This document shows positions 23,001 to 35,000 of a stretch of DNA of 64,000 nt, piece by piece. Source of the DNA: Oreohelix idahoensis (taxonomy: Eukaryota > Mollusca > Gastropoda > Stylommatophora > Oreohelicidae). Where the stretch lies: the NCBI GenBank assembly GCA_024509875.1, contig JAMPIV010004456.1, positions 248,001 through 312,000 on the forward strand, in the 5' to 3' direction. The position numbers and the translations under genes are program-made. Under the pieces are notes generated by a model, which worked only from the letters and a program-made list of their open reading frames with translations, was not told the origin of the DNA and searched no databases. Every line of letters starts with the position of its first letter. The stretch's first letter is position 1.

Positions 23001-26000
23001 CAGTGGAGGCCACCCACCAAGAGTTTCAAACTGCAGAATTGTTGTGACGGTACTGAGGAAAATGGTCATGCAGACACTTCACCACTTCAAGGCCAGACGC
23101 ATATGGTAAACTTACGTGACACCACTAATTTATTTTACATTATTCGTTTACATCCAGTTAGGAGCGTCCTATTGGCTAATCGCTTAGAATGCTTGACTTT
23201 TGGCGGTTTACTGGTTAGTTTCTGGGTTCCAGGATTGAAATCTGGTAGTATCAGTCTGCCCAGCTGTAAATGGGTACCTGACTCTACTCTTGAGTTAGGT
23301 ACGACAAAGGCAGTGAGGAAGGGAACTGGCCACCCTACCTTATAAAGGTGGGCCTAGTATAGTGAAGTCTCTAACACAGGTCCTAAGATCTTATCATAGG
23401 TTATACTTTTTCCTAAGATCTTATCATGGGTTATACTTTTTCCTAAGATCTTATCATGGGTTATACTTTTTCCTAAGATCTTATCATGGGTTATACTTTT
23501 TCCTAAGATCTTATCATGGGTTATACTTTTTCCTAAGATCTTATCATGGGTTATACTTTTTCCTAAGATCTTATCATGGGTTATACTTTTTCCTAAGATC
23601 TTATCATGGGTTATACTTTTTCCTAAGATCTTATCATGGGTTATACTTTTTCCTAAGATCTATCATGGGTTATACTTTTTCCTAAGATCTATCATGGGTT
23701 ATGCTTTTTCTATTTAAAAAAAATTTACTCATTAGATGTCAAGCTACATTATTTATTGAAACCCCCTCAGATATTTGTTTGATCCTGTACTGGAGGCATG
23801 AAAAATGAAGCTGCTTAAAGTGATTTTAAGAAACAAGAGACAGGTTTAGAAGCATCTTGAAGACTCAGAGGGAATAAGGAAACAATATACTTATATACAA
23901 TGCAGAAATCACAGAGCACATAGGCATTAGCAAGACCATTAATGAATTTAAAATAAGATCATGGCATATGTACCAAGTTTGATTCCCAGTTGAGGGAATA
24001 TAATTTATGGAAATTTTTTTCAGAACCAGTGGTCCTAATGATGTCATACTCCCCCCTGGTCTCCTGGGTAGTGAGATCGGATGCCTAGCCTTCTCGGATA
24101 AGGGCAAACAAATAGGAGGTCCCGTGTGCAAGTTGCGCACGTTAAAAACCCCACGACAGTTGGAAATCGTAAAGAATAGGCCTATCAGGCCACTGCCCTG
24201 GCAAAATTAAAAAAGTAGAAACCTACCCACCACAAAAATATTTATAGAATGTGGGATTTCTACATACACACATTGGGATTCTCGTCAGTGCTACGGAGTT
24301 CGAGCACTGTGCTGAGATCGTCCTTGTGTAATGTAAGGGAGGAGATCGGAGCACTGATGAAGTTGTCTGTGTGCAATGAAGATAATCCTTAAAACCAAAC
24401 CAAAACCATGGCTTATGTGAAAATACCCAAAGATAGATGGCCTTTTGATCTATGGAACGCCAGAAGGAAATGAGCCCTGTGTAGTGCCTGAGGGTCTCAG
24501 ATAAGCCTTCTGCTGTCTCAGGCATGTTGTAAAATATACGGTTGTGCAGGAGGCTAGCAACCTCATTATGTAAAACAAATTACTACATAAACCATCCCTA
24601 CAAGAACATGTGAATGATTGTTGCAGGCTTCCTTAAAGGGGACCAGCTGCATTGGTGGCTTCATGCTACATAAGGAGTCAAATGGAAAATGATGATGATG
24701 AGAAGGAAACAGGGGGACAAAAAGTGAACGTCTGTTGGCCATCTCATGAGAATCGAGCCCGATCAGTTACCACTACAGGCCCTGCAACAGTAGAAGATCT
24801 GGTTTCAGGGCACGGTGAAGACCAAGAGGCTGATGGATAGACAACATCACAGAAATCCTACAACAACACAGGCTCACAATAGCTAGTGCAACACACTTGT
24901 CTCAAGAATGCAGACTCCCCCCCCCCCTTCCACTATGTTCATTGCATCAGTGGAATGAAAAAGTAAACACTCACTGTAAAGCTCACAAGAATTTTGTTTT
25001 GTTTTGTATCCCGAGTTTGCATTTCAGTACTGCAGGTAAACATGCAACTATTCGTTTTACTTCAGACTTGCCCTGCCGAGACACCGAATCCATGGATGAG
25101 AGATTCAGTATTCCAGACACCCTATTTCACTCCAAGTACTCAGCGTCAGACACCAGTTTGCATGCCAGGAGCTAAGCTTCAGACACCATTGCGTACACCA
25201 AAGAGTGTACGCAGAGGCCCTGAAATGACACAGGATGATGGAAGAATTTGGGGAACTCCAGATTACTTGGCTCCTGAGATATTACTGCAGAAACCTCATG
25301 GTAACTCATAACCTCAGATAATAAACAGCCGTTATCATAACATTCCACATTGTGATAGCAGTTCTTTCTCAGCCTTAAACTACCTAACTTTTATTGAGTA
25401 TTTTTTTTTTAATTGTTGTAATTTTAAAAAAAATATGTTGTCATAGACAGACAGCTTCATTACTAGGGAACAAAATAAGATCAAAAGATCATATCCGACA
25501 TCAACTCAGGCACACTTTAGAATTTTAAAAAGACACAAGGGCTATTTAAAACAACACACACAAAAAACACCTGGGCTGCTTATTTGAAATACTTGTTCCG
25601 GTTTTCTGTTGCATGTGACAGATAAATGAGAAAGGTTAGCTGCTTAATGATATTCAAATAGTGGTGCATTGCATGATTTAGATTCATTCACTTTTTTTTT
25701 ATAATGCCCTTTGGCAAGTAGGGATGCAGCAAGTTTTCTCCACCTGTCCTGATGGTCATCTTTAGCTAAATGCCGCAGCTGTAGTCTTGTCTCTAAGTTC
25801 TGCCTCCACAGTTCACTAAAAGTTTGTTTATATGGCAGCCTGTTGTCTCAACTTATGGTTTTATTTTCCCAGTCTCTTTTTTGTTTACATTTACAAGTAT
25901 GTTATATGGTGTCCTTGATATAACATAATGCGGACCACACCAGAAGAATACCTTTTTCAGGAATTCATGTATTTGTAAAGTAACAATGCATTAACTGAGC

Positions 26001-29000
26001 ATAGTCAGCATTCTACCTTGATTCAGTTTTACTCTTCTGTTTGGTTGCATTTTTTAACATACAACATAATTTAGGAAGGGGGAGGAAATATCACTTCATG
26101 TAATTATTATTTTTAAAGAATGGAAATGTTGGTGAGATGCTTCATTTTTAAACTAGGCACAAAGTCCATCAGTTATATTAAAGAACATGTTCAAATATAC
26201 AATACCTTGTGGTCTTATATTAATTACATTTTTGTAAAATTTTAAACCAGTGTAAACATATATAGATTGTTTTACATAATCTGTCAGGTTTTGCTGTTGA
26301 CTGGTGGGCTCTGGGTGTTTGTCTTTATGAGTTCCTAACAGGTCTACCACCATTCAACGATCAGACCCCTGAAGCTGTGTTTGAAAACATTCTCAACAGA
26401 AGTAAGTTGTTGAATTGAGCATCTTTAAATTATTTTCTCCTACTGAGATAACTGCCCTGTGTCCACCCGGGGAGTCTCTGAAGAGAAAAAGAAAGAACAG
26501 GACTACTACACACAAGGCGACTAATATGAGGTTGTGCATGGAGCAGGAAACCTCATCATGTAAAACAAATTGCCATGGAAACCACAGCTGTAAGAGTATG
26601 CGTCTGCTTGGTGCTGACTTCCTGTAAGGGGGCCAGCTACAGTGCCCCATAAAGAAAATTGTGATCACTCAGATAAAACTTGGCATGAAGTCTCAAAATT
26701 TGAGGTTGTCAACTTTAGAAAACTACTGTAGAAAATAAAGATACAGTGGGATGTTCTGGTTATCTGGCAAGACAAGAAGAGATAGGGTAGCTATTGTTAG
26801 AAGAAAATTCAGGAACAAAGGAAGGAATAAAGGCAGGCAGCAAGATGTTGTTTCATACCAAAATAGGGTGGGCAGAACTAAGTATGAATAGTGTTCCATA
26901 TGAGTTCAGAAGAATGAGGACTTTATCTTTTTGGTCATCATTCTTTGGACATGTTATGAGAGGAGAAAATTTAGAAGGCATTGTGACTACAAGTAAACTT
27001 TCTGGAAAAAGAGATGAGGAACAACAAAGAGAGAAGCTTAGCAACTTGGCAATAAAAGAGTCAAATGTAGTTTTCATAAATAGCATTAGGGGCCACAAGT
27101 TGTGTTTAAACATGACTGTGTACACGAGTTACGAAGGCACTTATGAGGACTACATGCATTTACAAGATTGTACTGAATAATCGGGAACTGGTCTCTTATC
27201 ATATGAGATTCCCCTTTTTTATTCTTAATTTTTTTTTTAAAATATTTTTTTTCCTTCCCCTTTTTTTCCTTCATCATCATCTTTGATCCTTAGCCATGGG
27301 CTGTCAAAACAGTAAGTGGCCATCATGCCTGGTGGCATCTTGTAGGGCAGCAACAAACTGTTTCCACTTTGTTCGGTTGATGGCCATCCTTCGTGCACTG
27401 CCCCAGCTCTGGTTCATTCTTTGCATCTCAGCCTCCACAGTTCTCCATCAAGTTGTTTTTGGTTGGCCTCTCTTTCACTTTCCTTCAATCTTCTTGTGAT
27501 GGCATCGGGGTCTTTTCTGAGGACATGACCAACCCAACTCCAGCATCTGCCAGCTATGATGGTGTGCATGTCCTCTTGGTTGCTCTGAGTAAGCAGTTCT
27601 TGGTTGATGATGGTATTCTGCCAAAGATTTGGAGAATTTTCCTTAGGCAGATTGTGTGGAAAGAGGACAATTTCGACATTTCCTTCTCTGTTACTTTCTA
27701 GCATTCCACACCATAAAGAAGCACAGAAAGTACATAGCTCTCATATAATCATAATGTTGTGTTTGTGCTGTACATGGAATACTTCCAGATGTTGATTAGA
27801 CTAGCAAAGGCTGTTCTCGCTTTATTCATTCTGTTGTTGATGTCAGGTATTACTATCCATTCTAGGTATGCGAATGTGTCTGTCTGTTCTAGCTTCTGGT
27901 TCCTTATTGTTATGGGCACAGGATTTCTTACATTGAGTGTCATGACTTCTGTCTTCTTTAGATTGATGTTCAGACCCACCACCTGTTGGCTATACTTATT
28001 GAGCCTATATTTTCCCTTGTTAGCTGGCGTTTGAATGTAAGAGAGTAGTGGGAATTAACTATGAAAATTCTTCAAGAATTATTGAAATGAGAAACCACTG
28101 AAATCTCCCATTGTGATTCGATCATCCTTGTTATAAATTTTTGTTTATTTCATCAGATAATTTTTCAAAGAATTAGCTCCATGTGAGAGATTGTGTAGAA
28201 GAAATATGATTCTAGATGTGTGAGTAATGCTGGGTTATTTCAACAGATGTTACTTGGCCAGAGGGAGAAGAAGCCTTAAGTGATGAGGCACGGGCAGCAA
28301 TTGAAGCTTTGCTAACTGTAGATGCTGACAAAAGACCTGCTGCAAAAGGTATTTTGACTGTAAGAAAGCTTACTGAGGAGGCTTAGTGGGTTGAGTGACG
28401 CTTAGAGTGATTTTTTAATGGGGAGGCTGGTTTGATAGAAGAGGGATGGTCTAATACAGAAGGATTTAACTGGGTAGCAATACATGGAGGCATCTGGAGC
28501 CATCTTTAAATGACCGCCAGCTATGCATAATGCTATGGTATGTAGATTTGGCTGTGAACCTCTGTCTGTCTAGCTAGTTACATCCTCATTGACATTTGAA
28601 ATAATCCGCACACTTCCAGGGATTCCCCTTGTGCTGAAACATATTGAGAACCCAGCATTGCACACTAAGCTTGGAGGAGTCACTTGAGCCCCAGACGTAA
28701 CTCTGGCTTTTACCTGGTTGCCTGCATGCAGGAGGATCTCACTATGGGCCCCATGATAGGCAGGGGGAGCTGAGAAGTGGCTCTGTATAGGATGGGATGA
28801 TTCCTTGGACGAGCCCAGAACCAGAGCACAATATTTTAGCTCTGCATATTTGGAGAGCCCCCTTGGATGGCGGGGAATGCACAGTGTGCCACACGCGTCT
28901 TTCTTCTAGCTTGGGACCATATGTGATGATCCTTTAAATGCTATCCAAGCTGGAGAAACTGGAGCTCATGACTTCAACTCAACACTTTTCGGAATAGCAG

Positions 29001-32000
29001 AAAAGCCTAGATCTACAGTGTAGATGGTATTATCATCTCTTCAACTTGGTATTGACTGCAAAAGAGTGAAAAGCTCAGCAGCCCTAGTTAAACAACAACT
29101 GAGTAGCAATGGGTAAGATTATATTAAAAAGATCATAAATGAAAAGGAAGGAAATGACTGACTTGAAAAAGACATGAATCTGAAGGAGGCTGGTTGTCCA
29201 TATTAGGTACATGTTGCATTATGAAAGGAATACTTGTTTGATTCACTGTCAGATTTGAATTTTAGTCTACTAGACATGACATGTTGCTTGATTTTGAGAA
29301 ATGTTGAGCTATATAGTTTTGTAAAATGTGTGAATATTAAAGTCCTTTCTCTTGTTTTATCAATAATGGCGCCTGTATGATTTGTTTTCTAGAAGTTAAA
29401 GCAATGCCGTTCTTTTCCTCTGTTGACTGGGCCAACTTGCTGAATGTAGAGGCCCCATTTGTCCCACAGCCTGAGGACCATATGGACACAACATATTTTG
29501 AGCGTAAGTATTAACTGGCTAATTACGTTCCTGAATAAATACATTTTCCCTATTGTTTCATCATCTATTAGTTTGCTCCTTCTGGATCATGGGGCCACCC
29601 AGTGCAGAAGGCAACCCTTGAGGAGCCCTACCGCAAAGCACAAACACTTGCAGTGGTAGATTCTGTAGTGATGTGTTTTATATGATGAGGTTGCTAGCCC
29701 CATGCTTGTTTCATAATATTAGTAACAAAATATCTGTAACCAAGCTGTCTATGAGCATCATTCTAGATGAAAATGTAAATAATCTTTTATGTAACAAGAA
29801 TTAAGTCTGTAAGAGAAAAAAAGGGGGGAATGGTGTGGAGGTGAACTCATGTCAGAATAGATCTTTGTTCTTCTTAGAGGGCAACTACAAGGCAAATAGT
29901 CATGAACACCTTTGGTTTGGTTTGGTTTTAAGGACTATCTTCATTGCACACGGACTATTCCATCAGTGCTCCAATCTCAGGGGGGAGTATGACCTTGTGA
30001 CAGGTTACGAGAATCGACCTCCTTGATCAGTTCGCTTGAATACCACAGTCACCCCTCATTCTTTCAATTCGCTCGGTCAACGTGGTTTTTCACCCTGCTT
30101 CCCTAATTAGCATGCAAGTTGTTACGCATTAAGCCAGGCCTTTCTCGCATTCTGCCTTACCTATAGTTTTAGACACGCCTACCTGTCTTCTTTCACGCGC
30201 TGTCATAGCAAATATTTAGATCCATAACTGACATTCCTTCAAAAGGGGACGGGCCAAGGGCGTCTGCCTGCTGTCAGATTACGACTTCAAACACGTGCGA
30301 GGTAACGGCTTTGAAGTTCCCCTTAAACGTTTGACAATCGCGGAGATCTGAAGGCTTTGTTTGTCGAGTCACCAAGTAATTAGCTACAGAGAGAGAGAGC
30401 GAGCTCAACAGGCGGTCCGCTCGCTAGCAAGTGGCCATAATGTCGGCAAGGGTGAGAAAAATACCTCTGATTCAGAAATTGAACCGTAGATTTGCGTAAG
30501 GCGTGAATTTTGTCATCCTTCAGCAAAAATTGCGCTATTCAGTATATATGTCCATTCTCATCAAACTCAGTATCAGTTTGCTACAGGATTTTCTGAATAT
30601 TCTAGCTCGCTATTATAAGAGCCATATTACAAATTGGATACTTTAATACGTGGAGATAATTCAGTTTTTCTGTGTTGCGGTAAATAATATATATTAGCTT
30701 TTAAGTGTCTTAACGCGTTAAAGTTTCATTATATTTCACTGGGATTTCATATAGCTAATTTTTCCAGCTGTAAACGTAAATTTAATTCCTAGCTTTTCCC
30801 TCAGTAAGAGATGCTTTAAATTAATTAATATACGCTAGGCGATTGATAGTTGGCGATAAATTTACTTCTATTCATCATGTGTAAATGACTAGAGTTTATA
30901 TCTCATGGTAAAAGTGAGAAGATAAGCTAGACTCTTGTGGTTTAAAGATCTAAATTAATAACAGAGTGGTTAAAGAGGTCTTACCTTAACGCGTGTGAGG
31001 TTATAATATTTATATCATTGTTAAATGTTTGTATTTTTTTCCTACATCTAGGCGATCACAACCCTGTGATCTAGCAGTCTGAATAGCTCCAGAAACATTC
31101 TTAATTATTATCGAGTCTTAGATTTTGACCTGTGCGGTTCTCTGTTTTTCATACAGAGAGAGAGTTCAAAAGTATAAACATTAAGAATAAATTATAACTG
31201 GACACAAAAATACCCAGATTGTGTACATCCAATATTATCAGCCTGTGGTGGCCAAATATCTATATAACTTTGTTCCAGAATACTGACCATTGTGGGTTTC
31301 CTTTTTCCTCAAGTGGATTTATCCAGAAAAAGAATACTTGGGTCCACAATCTGCACTCAACCCCAGAGAGAGAGAGATAAAAGCCGATGGGAGATCCCTT
31401 CAGTATCATTATTGATCGCGGTTTATATTTTCTACATGAACAACCTGACATGAACTTTATCATATCCAATAAGCATTATCAAAGCGGGCGTTCCCCATTA
31501 GGAAAATTAATCATTCTTGGAGGAACTGGGGCTCACTTGGAGAAGCACCATACTGGACTATGTTAAATATACACTGATGTTACGTTCAAGAGTAGTAGGT
31601 AAGCGAGATTGAATGTGGCCACAGATTGACAGATTGTATGAAAGAATAATGAATATTTCATATTTTGTATAATCATAGTACTCACTTCTGTCTTTCTTGT
31701 TCGCTAATACTGTTATTTCTTCTTTTTTTCAGGGATAGATTAACTAGAAACTTTGTTCTTTGCTTTATAGTCTATTCCTATACTCTAGTATTATTCTATT
31801 GGTCTTTTGGGTTAATTACCTCTCTGTGGGGATTTTCTTTGTTTCCCTTTACAATAGAGGAGGGCCTATTGGGTTAATTATTTGCTTTTTTTTTTGTCTG
31901 TAAACCATACTTGATTGATGTATATGATTTATGTTGTGAATTTGTTTCTAGAGTTAATAAACTTAATAAACCTTTAGTTATCGTGTTGGTCAACCCCTGC

Positions 32001-35000
32001 CCTATATGTTATCCATAGTTTGTTTTCATGTTTGTGCGTACTTGTCACAGAATTGGGTGTATGTAAGTGTAGTGTAACTTGTATTTTGTACCAGGAGAGA
32101 AAGTGCGTCTAATTTAAATATAGTCGTAAAGATAGGCTGGATTAGAGCAATTACTCAATCCAGAGACTGTTCTTTTCTCTTACACTATCACCCCTCGTGA
32201 AAAGAAAACTTATTTCTTACACCTTACTGTCACATAATTACCACTATCACCTCTGCTCGGACGGGACCCTAAATATCTCAGACCTATCTTATCAAAAATT
32301 ACGACAGACCTCATTAGGACCACTGCTTCTGAAAGAAAAAATTTCCATAAATTATATTCCCTCAACTGGGAATCGAACCCTGTACCTTTATAATTTGAGG
32401 CGGACACCATACCAACACTTTTATATAACTGAAAGAGATTTGACGTGCCCTGAGGAAATAAGCCTGCAGCATAACTTGGTTGGCCCAGTGTAGTTCCCAG
32501 GGGTCGGGGAGGAGGCAGAGAAAAATAAGACTACTGCCCCCTCAGGAGTAAGAGGTGAGTAATATGAGGTTGTGCATGGGGACTGGCAACCTCATCATGT
32601 AGAACAAAGTGCTACATAAATCAGTGCTGAATGATTTGGGGCAGGCCTCCTGTAAAGGGGGCCCAGCTGCTAGAGTGGTCCCATGCTCCATAAGGAGGAA
32701 CATGATTGTTAAGAACAAATTTTTAAGTTTATCTGTTGTTCGTCTAGGGTTTTCTTCGGTTTCATGTTTTACTAACATGTTTACTTAATAAAATTGTTTT
32801 TTTTTTTCAGTAGTCAACTGGTTTTTAATGTTTTCATTCAACTTTTTCTGAAAAGCTGGCTTAAATTTTTCTCTGTAATCGTTCATCTCTAAATATGTAA
32901 TCGTATCTCCCAACTGTAGAACTTTCAACTTTTCAAAATGAATAAATCAATAATTCAGGAACGGCTTAAAGATCCTCCAAAAAGCTCCAATTTCACGACT
33001 TTCAACTTTTATTAAAACACAATACTTCCATGTATTACATACTGCTCCAACATGAATTACAACAGTTCTTCATTGGCAAAACTACTTTCTTCAATATCGT
33101 AACAACACAAATTCAATGCTTCTATAATTTTCCGTTCAATACTCATATTTATATCCCTGTGCTTTTCTTGCACACTTAATCTTCAGTCCGCTAAATTTAT
33201 TCCTTCATAGTGATTATTGACACCTCGGAATTTTCTATTAGATCTGTAACATTATATCCCTGTGCTTTCTGCACACACTTCATTTCAGTCCGATAAATTG
33301 CATTTTTTTTTTAATCTGTTCCAATATTTCTACAACTGTATATAATTCTATACGAAAGCTATACCAATCTTGCAATATCTTCGATATATCAACATATTCT
33401 GACGTGGGTTTTTACCACATTGAATTATATTTATACACTTAAATTTGAGTTGAATCCAGACTTATTACCATTTTTATAAGTAGATTCCTCTACACATTTC
33501 TAGTGGGCCCAGCCACCTATATGTGGACACTTCTCAATGCTACCAAGCATAGCCACGGACTCTTTTTTTTCATCATGCTTAGCTACCATGCTTAGTTGTA
33601 ACTGACGACAATAGTTTTGGCGAGGCACATCATGGTGCATAGCAATCTATCTAAATATACCTTTTATCACGATTGCTTTGCCCCATGATGCACTCTCAAC
33701 AATGATGATGATAACTTGGCAGGGTCCATATCGTTCCAGGAGGTCAATGAAGAGGCACAGAAAGAATAGGACCACTCCCCCCTCAGGCATTTTGTAAGAG
33801 CTGGCTAATATGAGAGATTGTGTGTGGGGCCTCATCATCATGAGAGATTGTGTGTGGGGCCTCATCATCATGAGAGATTGTGTGTGGGGCCTCATCATCA
33901 TGAGAGATTGTGTGTGGGGCCTCATCATCATGAGAGATTGTGTGTGGGGCCTCATCATCATGAGAGATTGTGTGTGGGGCTCATCATCATGAGAGATTGT
34001 GTGTGGGGCCTCATCATCATGAGAGATTATGTGTGGGGCCTCATCATCATGAGAGATTGTGTGTGGGGCCTCATCATCATGTCATTGCTACATGAATCAA
34101 CACTGCAGGAGCGTATGAATGCCTTGATGCAGGCTTCCTACAGGGGGGAGGTGCAGTGATGACTCCATGCTCCATTAGCAGTGAAAAAGGAAATATGGCA
34201 GCTCATGTGGTCCCAGAGGTCTCTGAGAAGACTAATAAACGGCTACTGCTGACTGAGGCATAAGATGTAAGGTTTTACATGGGGCTGACAACTTGATTGT
34301 GTCAAACAAAGTGGTACAGAAACCATCACTGTAAGAGCACATGAAATACTATCAAGCTTCATGTACAGTCTTCTCTCATGCTCCTAATTGCATAGAAAAG
34401 TAAATGTAGCTTGGCAGGCATTGATAAGAAGCTCACAGAGAAAAAAGACAGTAAAGTAGACCAAGAAACACATAGAAGAAAAAAGACAGTAGACCAAGAA
34501 ACACATAGAAGAAAAAAGACAGTAGAGAAGACCAAGAAACACATAGAAGAAAAAAGACAGTAGAGAAGACCAAGAAACACATAGAAGAAAAAGACAGAAG
34601 ACCAAGAAACACATAGAAGAAAAAAGACAGTAGAGAAGACCAAGAAACACATAGAAGAAAAAGACAGAAGACCAAGAAACACATAGAAGAAAAAAGACAG
34701 TAGAGAAGACCAAGAAACACATAGAACAAAAAGACAGTAGAGTAGACCAAGAAACACATAGAAGAAAAAAGACAGTAGAGAAGACCAAGAAACACATAGA
34801 AGAAAAAAGACAGTAAAGACCAAGAAACACATAGAAGAAAAAAGACAGTAGAGAAGACCAAGAAACACATAGAAGAAAAAAGACAGTAAAGACCAAGAAA
34901 CACATAGAAGAGAAAAGACAGTAGAGAAGACCAAGAAACACATAGAAGAGAAAGACAGAAGACCAAGAAACACTTAGAAGAGAAAAACAGAAGACCAAGA

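Noticed and set aside
23362..23685. 107-codon ORF with 10-residue repeats [10 protein letters not shown]
   Set aside because: 30-bp minisatellite in a MASTL intron; the period is a multiple of three, so the frame stays open by chance.
23381..23709. Regular direct repeats suggesting a CRISPR array
   Set aside because: Units are directly contiguous with no spacers, and the context is an animal intron.
30400..30500. ATGTCGGCAAG followed by GGTGAG as a first exon of a gene
   Set aside because: The frame is only 19 codons, and no downstream exon or homology supports it.
33810..34159. ORFs with repeated MRDCVWG / [10 protein letters not shown]
   Set aside because: Frames through the nine-copy SINE-internal minisatellite.
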